Assembly (NCBI GenBank): GCA_947095535.1
Contig: OX352772.1
Span: 250,842,901 to 250,906,900 of the forward strand
Length of the DNA: 64,000 bases
Direction: 5' to 3'
Origin: Poecilobothrus nobilitatus
Taxonomy: Eukaryota; Arthropoda; Insecta; Diptera; Dolichopodidae
This document shows, in pieces, positions 57,214 to 64,000 of the stretch (positions within the stretch are counted from its first letter, which is position 1; every line of letters starts with the position of its first letter). A program made the translations under genes and the position numbers. The notes beneath the pieces were generated by a model. It was given only the letters and a program-made list of their open reading frames with translations. It searched no databases and was not told where the DNA came from.

Positions 57214-57538
57214 GTTAAGTATTGAATATAATTAAATAAAGAAAACGTTCAACTTTCCTTCTTATTATTTTTATTCACTTTAAGTATTTATATTTTTATT
57301 ATTTTCAGTTATGCGTTTACAAGCAGACAACCTTGTCTGAGAACGTCCAGCAACAGAATCAATAAAAATTGTCTTTTTATTAATTATGTTTTTATTCAGT
57401 CACGTTGCAATGTAACGTGCTGAGAAAATTATTATTCAAGTCTGGAATTTACATTTAATTCCATTTTTTAGTTAGTTAAGAACAGTTTTAGTTTTAGTTA
57501 AGAACAGTTAATTTAATTTGAAGTTATGACGACGCGCG
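57214..57538 (-). repeat. 5' LTR of element 1, truncated
   Basis: Next to the PBS the LTR ends in AACT (minus strand), the mark of errantivirus LTRs. The inner 215 bases (57214-57428) are only in this LTR. The outer part matches 47968-48052 of the 3' LTR. It stops at ACGCGCG (about 57538), where element 2 begins, so U3 is incomplete. A 19-base AGTTAAGAACAGTTTTAG-type duplication (57470-57510) is visible. Confidence 0.75.
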
Positions 57539-57954
57539 AATTATGTTATCCTTTAAAAAAGGTTATAAAAAAAACAATTTTTATTTTGATAATGAACAAT
57601 TTATTGTCAAAACTTGATTGATTCTTTATTTAATTTTACAGGTATTTATATTATATAAAATATGCAAGGTTTATAATTTAATCTATTTCAACATATTAAT
57701 AAAAATCGATTACATTATAAAAACAATTAAAAAGAAATGCTTAATTCGCAACTTGAACGTTAATTAATTAATAATAAGAACATAATAATATAAATGCAAG
57801 ATTTGCAATTTTAAGTTTAAATTTAATTTAAAAATATTTTAATATTTCGAAATTTACAAAGTTCATTTAGGTTTATTGATTTTAATATTTATTGATACAA
57901 AGTTTATATAAAAAAATATAATGTTGATGTGGTTGTGTGCTGGTCACATAACTT
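57539..57954 (-). repeat. 3' LTR of element 2
   Basis: On the minus strand it starts AGTTATGTGACCAGCAC (57954), just after a purine run AGAGGGGAGA, and ends CATAATT at 57539. It is 416 bases, the complete LTR of this element. Bases 57539-57797 match the 5' LTR at 63543-63805. The left flank is the broken 5' LTR of element 1. Confidence 0.82.
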
Positions 57955-59600
57955 CTCCCCTCTTAGATGGATGTTACGGCCAAATAAATATTTCTTTGGT
58001 TGAAACATCTGAGTTTGTTATGGTTAGAACGACTGAAATAGTTGCAATAGGAATGACTGAAGCTGTTGTTGTATGATAGGTTCTCCTTTTAGCGAAAATT
58101 TTGTAATTATATATTTGGAATGCTATAAGTATAAAGAATATGATTAATATTGCAATTATTATAATTTAAAAGTTGTCCTGATTTGCGTGAGTTTGTCGAA
58201 TATCTGTAATTTTCCTTTTGATAAATTGATAGTTTTTGAGTGTTGTTAATTTTGTGCTATTATGAGTGAAAGTGATATTTAATCCGTTGAAAGTTGTAGG
58301 ATGGATATTAATTTCATCCCAATGATAATTTTCTAATGAAGAGTAAATAATACCGTTAATTTGAATTTGGCAATTGTCATAGTGAATAAGTTTATTTCCC
58401 TTTAAATTGTTGATATTTGGATTACAGCTTGTTTGTATTTTTGTTTCGGGAATATTTATTAAGATGATGTAGCCAGGTTCGGGTGATTTCTATTGATTTC
58501 TCCAATTCTTGTAATTCACATTTAGCAGGTTTATTTTTTATTAAATTTTCAATGCATACATTAGGTTCTTGATGAACTGGTTCAGAGCAAAGGTAAGTGC
58601 TTTCTATTTTGGGGCAATTTTCATTTATAAAAAACGTACATTATTACCCATTAGAACATAAGGTCGTTTTAGTATTATGGATTTAGTATCATTAATAGGT
58701 AAGGTTATGATATGAAATAAGGAATAGGATAATTTAGAAATATTAAGAATTTGAACATTAAAAATAATATTTGAATTATTATAGTAAGCTAGTAATTCAT
58801 ATATATGTTCTATAGATTTCATGTTAAAATTTTGATTTCTAAAAGTTTCGAATATCTCTGAAAGTTCTGATGAATTTAAAATTTGTTTTAAAATTAAATT
58901 TAATTTAGCTAAAATTACAGTTTCGGCTATATTATTTAAGTGATTGTTAAGTAAATCTATATGATAATTTATTTCATTTAGATATTGAAAACTTATAAAA
59001 TTATTTTCAGATTGTCTAATGCTATTGTCTATTGTCTTTTGAAAAATTACTTCTTGTTGTTTATTTAATGCTCGGTTACATTCTCAAATCGTTCTATCAT
59101 TTGGTTATTTAAATTACTTGTTGATTAATTTCATTTTTAATATTATTGTCGATAATTATTAGATCACCTATTTGTTATTTAGTTTAATAGCGTCTTCGTC
59201 GTCTAAATTGCCTGTTATTCTTTTTATAAATGTGCCAAGTCCATTGATCAGTCCACGTTTTATTCTAAAACTAGGTATTAGTAAATTATATTTCAATTTT
59301 AATTCGTCGAATTTAAGATTCGTTATGTTTAAAGAACGTTCAATTGCTGTTGTTTTTGGAAAAGAATTTAATGTGTTTTGAATTTGTTCTATACTTTGTT
59401 CATATGAATTCAGTCTAATTACATGAAGGAAATTTGTATATCCATGGATTATTTTAGTTGTTCCAAGATTCATTAATAAAATACCGTTATTGTTCGCAAG
59501 GTCTTGTATTTCCATCTTCTGGTCTATTAGCGGGTAGGTTGTCAGAAGTCTGAAATTTTGATTTCTTTTAAATTTTTTATTTTTGTTAGTAATTATAGTG
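57955..59600 (-). pseudogene. Errantivirus Env, element 2
   Basis: The frame at 59168-59515 gives NNGILLMNLGTTKIIHG and FPKTTAIERSLNITN, then RIKRG (about 59245), a furin-type site followed by LINGLGTFIKRITG. Fragments of the ectodomain follow to about 58620. A membrane anchor IIIIAILIIFFILIAF is readable near 58120-58170, and the short tail ends RGEVM near the PPT. A signal peptide is not clear, since the N-terminus upstream of 59515 has no good ATG. At least four frame breaks. Confidence 0.77.
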
Positions 59601-59617
59601 ACGTGATTATTTTTTTT

Positions 59618-60830
59618 TTACTTTATATTTATATTTTTAAACTTTGGTTTTAATTTATTACGACGATTTTCTGTTCTATATATCATAGTACCTTCTTTTA
59701 GTTCGGGGGGGTCTTTTCTGGTTTCATTTAATTTTTCTATATTTTTTGTACTTTTTTGTTCAAGACGATTTTTGATTTGACGGAAAAGTTCAGTTTGAAA
59801 TTCTTGAATATTCATGAATAGTTTGATGATTTTGTTTTTCGAATTGATAAGTTTTACCATAAAATATTTCATACGGGGTATGTATATTGGGTACTAGAAT
59901 GAATTGTATTATTGTATGTAATAAAGGTTTCTGAAAGGCTTTCGTCCTGGTCTCTATTTTTTAATTTTTCATGGATAATTCTGTAAATTTTAGTTAAAGT
60001 CGAATGTAGCCTTTCTACAGGTGAGTTGCTAGTACTTTGTTGAATGGATGTATGATAAAGTTCTATATTGTATTGTTTACAAAAATCTTTAAATATTATA
60101 GAAATGAATTCGGTAGCGGAGTCTTGCAATTAATTTTTTAGGTATGCCGTGAAGGCTCATAAAATGTTTAAGGAATTTAATAACTGTAAGACTATTTCTG
60201 GAGATTAAGGTATAAGCGGAAGCAAATTTAGAAAATTTATCAATAACTCATAGAATTTGTTGATTATTTATGCTATAAACATCTATGTGGATTATATCTA
60301 AAGATTTATTTTTCCGGTTATATCTAAAGATTTATTAAATCCGGGGATTTCCGGAATCATATGTTTAATTATTTGTGGTTGTCTGTCATATTTCATTATC
60401 TGACAAGTTTCGTAGTTGTTAATTATTTTAGTAATTTTGGTTTTCATAAAGGGAAAATAGAATTTTCGTATTAAATGCTGAAGTGTTTCATTAATACCAC
60501 GATGATTGTTATTAGTATGATATTCGTTAATAAGTTCGTCTTGTTTGTCTGTTTCTGTTATGTCTTCTAATATGTCAGTACATCTAATTAATTTAAATAG
60601 TTTTGATTGAGAGAAATATTTAGAATAAATATCTTGTATTAATTTAAATATATCATTATTTTTTGTGAAAATTGCGTTTAAACGATTTGGAGCTATAAAT
60701 TTTTTAAATAATTATATCATGTTATCTTCTGAGAATTTAGTAATCTTAATAGTTCTCCTTTGTTTATTTTTAAAGAGCATTTTTAATTCGTTAGAAGGAG
60801 TTTCGTTTGTTACCTCAAAAATTATTTGTA
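59618..60830 (-). pseudogene. Integrase, element 2
   Basis: The N-terminal zinc part (60400-60560) reads YHTNNNHRGINETLQHL (H-x-x-x-x-H) with a Cys pair of which one remains in NYETCQIMKY. The core has SLDI (about 60300), DSATEFISIIFKDF (about 60115) with the second catalytic Asp, and TSNSPVERLHSTLTKIY (about 60020) with the Glu. The frame at 59618-59872 is the C-terminal basic part (PPELKEGTMIYRTENRRN, the usual K-x-G-x-x-V-Y block). Stops separate these pieces. Confidence 0.78.
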
Positions 60831-61235
60831 GGGTAAATTAATTAATAGGTCTCTTTGAAATATAGATGCCGTCGCCCATGTCTTCTTATGCTGAATGTAT
60901 CGTAGCATAATACGTCTTATAATACCTTCTTCAAGCATGTCGTTAATTTGACGTTTGACTTCTTGTTTATGTACATACGTATATCTGTATGACTTCGTAT
61001 ATATTGGTAAATCGTCCGTAGTTGTGATACTATGTTTTGATACTTCGTTCGTAAAACTTAAGTTTGTACCCTCTCTAAAGAATATTTCATCAAATTCTTT
61101 ACATAGTATTTCTTCTAGTATCTCTTTTCTAATAAGATAAGTTAAAAAATGTTCTAAGTTCTTAGAATTTTTAAAATTTTCCAACTCAACAGGTTGGACA
61201 TTAAAATTATTTATTTCAATAAAATTTTGTGACAA
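60822..61235 (-). pseudogene. RT N-terminal piece joined to RNase H/integrase linker
   Basis: The 137-codon frame starts in the protease-RT linker and reads TTTDDLPIYTKSYRYTYVHK, then QINDMLEEGIIRR. After this, at about 60910, it jumps to HKKTWATASIFQRDLLI, which is past the RNase H. The RT palm with all catalytic Asp and the entire RNase H are deleted. Thus the element cannot copy itself. Confidence 0.75.
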
Positions 61236-61259
61236 ATAGTTTTCAATCTTTATTGGTTG

Positions 61260-62030
61260 TTCTAAATAAAGATCTTGTTCATAATTATCTAAATTTACAA
61301 TTTCAATATTGCTATACCAATTTTTACTATTATATTATATTCCTTCAGAAATAATAAGATTTGGTTTTAATTGAATTTTTTGTATGAAAATTTCACCATT
61401 TTTAATATCTACAGTTAATTTACAAATAACTTTTGATTTTGCTGGAATACTAAATTTTTCAGATACGAGATTAGGTTTAAAATATAAAGATAACATGGCA
61501 TTTTCTATTGCGAGAATATGATTCTCTAGGTCAATTTTACCATTTAAAGATTGTAATACATTTAATCCAAGTAAACCGTCAAAATATTTATGAAACCGGA
61601 ATATTAGAAAACGAATACATCCTTTTTGTTTAAATTCGTGAAATGTTGGAATTAAAACTTGTTTATCTAATTTATGTTGATTAAATACAGTTGAGATAAT
61701 TACGGGTTTTGTTTCTATTGTATTGAAGTGGGTATTAAATTCAGGGTTTATAAAAGGAGCTAAAAAAAATTGTCAATTAAAAATCGACCAAATGGCGAAG
61801 ATATCATATTATATGGTAACGAATCACCATGTTTATTTAAATCTATGAGGCTGGTTGGGAAAAATTTTTGGAATTATCTTCAAAGGTAGGTTGATATTCA
61901 TAAAATTGATCTAAATCTTGATAAGTGGAATTATTTACTTCAATATTAGGTGCTAATGGTCCATCTTCTTCTGTTATATGGAAAAGTTCTTTGCTAGTGA
62001 AATTTGGTTTAACTTGAGGTCGTTCGAAAT
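61260..62030 (-). pseudogene. Aspartic protease region, element 2
   Basis: On the minus strand NMISSPFGRFLIDNFF (about 61760-61810) stands where L-I-D-T-G is expected, so the Asp is present but T-G is lost. Next are PEFNTHFNTIETKPVIIST, TFHEFKQKGCIRFLIF, FDGLLGLNVLQSLNGKI (G-L-x-x-L) and IENAMLSLYF. The frame is fairly open to 61340 but has a stop there. Active-site loss and frameshifts make it inactive. Confidence 0.62.
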
Positions 62031-62033
62031 TTC

Positions 62034-63074
62034 TTAATTAACGTGTCGATGGTGGTATGTCCATTGGTTCAGGACGTTGAGTCCTTTTTGGTTGTTTGTT
62101 ATGAAAGTTTCCGAATCTTTGTTGCTGTTGAAAAGGTAGTTTAAATTGAGGTGAAAATGGGCGATTATTTGATTGAAAAAAGAAAGGTTTTGAAAGGTTT
62201 TGAAAATTATTTGATTGAGAGAAGAAAGGTTTTGACTGAAAATTGATCTATTTAAATGAATATTGTTAGTTCTTACTGGTGGTTTATATGAATTATTAGA
62301 TTTATTTATTGAATTGTTTTGAGAGTCGGATTTAATATAAAAAATATTTTGTTCTTTAATACAGAAGGAGAACGCTTCTGTTAAGAAACTTGGTTTCATG
62401 GCACGAATTGTTGAACCTAGGAGTTCTCTTAAACCGGTGAGAAATGCATTAAGGCTCATTTCTTCATATAATTTTCTTTTTGCTCGAATAACACTATTAT
62501 CATTTTCATGGATATTAATATGATTTGTTATGCTAGAGAGAATTTCTATTATGTCACTATAAAATTTTTCAACAGTTATATTAAGTAAGTCCCGAATTAG
62601 TAACGTTTCATTTCTCTTGTCTGAGTTTTCTTTAATATTTCCTAAGAAGTCATGCAAAAGCCGTGGATTGCCGTCAAATTTTGGCAAATCTTTAATAGCG
62701 TCAGGGATTCTTAATTGATTATATATATCATTACAAGTGATTTGAACTTGAGCTTGGGGTAAAACAGGAACAGGTGCAGGACATTGAATTCTGTTTTCAT
62801 TATTCATATTTAAATTACACCAATGAATAGGCGATTTGAGAGAATTAAAATCGTTAGAAGTATTTTTATTTGAGATATTTAAAGAATTATCTGGTAATCC
62901 GCCAGATATAAATGAATTATTTAAAATATTTTCAAAACTCAAATTATTTTCTGATAAACCGTCAGAAATATCTGAATTTGTGGCAATTTCTAGATTAATG
63001 TTCAAATTATTATTACTTCTAAAAAGTTTTTCTTTAATGGTAGCAAAAAGAGGGTTGTATTTTCTTTTGGGCAT
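62034..63074 (-). pseudogene. Gag, element 2, long open frame
   Basis: The longest ORF of the window (346 codons) starts MPKRKYNPLFATIKEKLFRS. Ser/Asn-rich text follows, then QLRIPDAIKDLPKFDGNPRL, the Gag opening of errantiviruses, KENSDKRNETLLIRDLL and EEMSLNAFLTGLRELLGST, a capsid C-terminal helix. A deletion is likely between FLGNIKE and NSDKRN (about 62640). The last 70 codons are out of frame: the correct tail (QQQRFGNFHNKQPKRTQRP, PEPMDIPP) is one base off, with a stop at 62037-62040. No CCHC motif. Confidence 0.78.
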
Positions 63075-63360
63075 ATATATATTATATTCTTAATAAATAA
63101 TAATGTACGCTTAATATAAAAGAAAATTTAGTTTTACCGTAAAATTTACTTACAGAAACCAAGTTGACGATGTTTTTGTTGTTCATTGTTGAACAGGCAA
63201 GTAAAGGTTGAAACCTAAATCTATCTTCGATGTCCGCTCTATGAATGTGAATTTCCGAAGTTGTTGATCAATTGTCCGTCGATACCTTCACTTTTCACTT
63301 TTAGCACAAAACACTCACTTTATTATAATTGTTATTTATATTATTTATATTATTAGTAAA

Positions 63361-63390
63361 CTGTGCCTAAGGCAGTCTCACCTTAGGTAC
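63361..63390. other. Short hairpin in the leader of element 2
   Basis: GTGCCTAAGG and CCTTAGGTAC form a 10-bp stem with one G-T-type mismatch around an eight-base loop (CAGTCTCA). It lies between the PBS and gag. A packaging or dimer signal is possible but not shown. Confidence 0.45.
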
Positions 63391-63525
63391 GATTATGGCT
63401 TAATTCACAGTTTTAATATAAATTTAGTTTTAGTGTTTTGTTTTTAAAATAGTTCAGTTTTTTATAGCGATAAACCGTCGCGTTTTTACTTTACTACTTT
63501 ATTCGAACGAGGATAGATTTTGCCT

Positions 63526-63543
63526 ATCCTATCGACTGCGCCA
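63526..63543 (-). other. tRNA-Ser primer-binding site, element 2
   Basis: The minus strand reads TGGCGCAGTCGATAGGAT next to the LTR end. It differs by one base from the site in element 1. It is complementary to the 3' end of tRNA-Ser. Confidence 0.82.
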
Positions 63544-63805
63544 ATTATGTTATCTTTTAAAAATGGTTATAAAAAAAACAATTTTTATTTTGATAATGAA
63601 CAATTTATTGTCAAAACTTGATTGATTCTTTAAATTTTACAGGTATTTATATTATATAAAATATGCAAGGTTTACAATTTAATCTATTTCAACATATTAA
63701 TAAAAATCGATTACATTATAAAAACAATTAAAAAGAAATGCTTAATTCGCAACTTGAACGTTAATTAATTAATAATAAGAACATAATAATATAAATGCAA
63801 TATTG
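63543..63805 (-). repeat. 5' LTR of element 2, truncated
   Basis: It matches 57539-57797 of the 3' LTR closely and then stops at about 63805, after AATATAAATGCAA. About 150 bases (the U3 part towards 57954) are missing. The next bases (TATTGTTGGC) have no counterpart in the 3' LTR. Confidence 0.8.
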
Positions 63806-64000
63806 TTGGCTTTATGAAATAAAAATTATTAACTTTTGTCTTTGCATTAATATAATTTAATTAATATAGTTCACGTATTACTATGCATTTACAGATGCTG
63901 GTAGTTAATATTTTAATTTTTATTACATTTAATTACATTTCTTTAATTTTTTTTAGCAATTTGAATAAACAGAGCGAAGAACTAGAGACAATCCGTTTAC
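63806..64000. other. Right window edge, nothing recognised
   Basis: AT-rich DNA beyond the broken LTR. No coding, repeat or LTR similarity to the rest of the window was seen. Confidence 0.35.

Larger units (their letters stand above)
47968..57538 (-). mobile_element. Errantivirus-like Ty3/gypsy, element 1
   Basis: A minus-strand endogenous retrovirus runs from a 5' LTR at the right (57214 on) through PBS, leader, gag, protease, RT, RNase H, integrase and env to a polypurine tract and 3' LTR at the left. The 3' LTR is split by a repeat A copy. Its 5' LTR is cut at about 57538 by element 2. All three genes carry frame breaks, and RT motif A is deleted. Confidence 0.85.
57539..63805 (-). mobile_element. 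Errantivirus-like Ty3/gypsy, element 2
   Basis: A minus-strand element has a 3' LTR (57539-57954), env, integrase, a protease relic, gag, a tRNA-Ser PBS and a partial 5' LTR. RT palm and RNase H are missing. The two LTRs differ by only about three substitutions and one short indel over the shared 260 bases, so this copy is younger than elements A and 1. The 5' LTR is cut off at about 63805. It interrupts the 5' LTR of element 1. Confidence 0.85.

Noticed and set aside
63521..63545. Partial tRNA gene with the TCCTATCGACTGCGCCA end
   Set aside because: Only the last 18 bases of tRNA-Ser are matched, in the orientation and place of a retroviral primer-binding site. No tRNA body. The same holds for 57196-57213.

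Overview
This 64 kb window looks like intergenic DNA of an insect, most likely a fly or other dipteran. It is very AT-rich, has no bacterial-style gene packing, and is almost wholly built of nested and decayed mobile elements: endogenous errantivirus-like Ty3/gypsy retroviruses with tRNA-Ser primer-binding sites, at least six distinct non-LTR (LINE) fragments, a degenerate Polinton/Maverick, and interspersed non-autonomous repeats that carry GGACGG-type simple runs. I see no convincing multi-exon host gene, no tRNA or rRNA gene and no CRISPR array. The taxonomic call is inference.

Layout. 1-910: a minus-strand open frame for a probable secreted protein of unknown family, and just upstream of it a frameshifted PPP1R15/GADD34-like relic. 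1.2-2.6 kb: two LINE fragments. 3.1-3.9 kb: a tandem-repeat element. 4.0-5.6 kb: RNase H and integrase remains of a Ty3/gypsy element. 5.7-6.2 kb: a MULE transposase relic. 7.0-13.9 kb: a plus-strand errantivirus (element A) with repeat B copies beside and inside it, and a duplicated env block past its 3' LTR. 14-18.8 kb: AT-rich DNA with small duplications and a clean 32-bp inverted repeat.

18.8-26.9 kb: a Polinton/Maverick. Its recognisable genes are a 75-codon intact PPP1R15-like ORF, a conserved Polinton ORF, the packaging ATPase, a pX-like core protein, a conserved late protein, the penton-like minor capsid protein, a pVI-like protein, the double-jelly-roll major capsid protein, the integrase with chromodomain, a Gln-rich ORF and the N-terminal part of protein-primed PolB. 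Most capsid and replication genes carry stops, frameshifts or deletions. The small ORFs are intact.

27-50 kb: repeat A and repeat B copies and at least six LINE fragments, including a fairly long plus-strand LINE at 40.3-44.5 kb with a poly(A) tail and a long minus-strand LINE with ORF1 and ORF2 at 31.3-36.5 kb that another LINE interrupts. 48-63.8 kb: two minus-strand errantiviruses in nested order. Element 1 has a repeat A copy in its 3' LTR and is cut in its 5' LTR by element 2. Both keep gag, pol pieces and env with a furin-type site and a membrane anchor, and both have disabling deletions in pol.

The most interesting content is the pair of PPP1R15/GADD34-like ORFs, one of them inside a Polinton. 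This family recruits protein phosphatase 1 to eIF2-alpha and so reverses the translational shut-off that follows infection or stress. Its presence in a virus-like transposon suggests a captured host-control gene.
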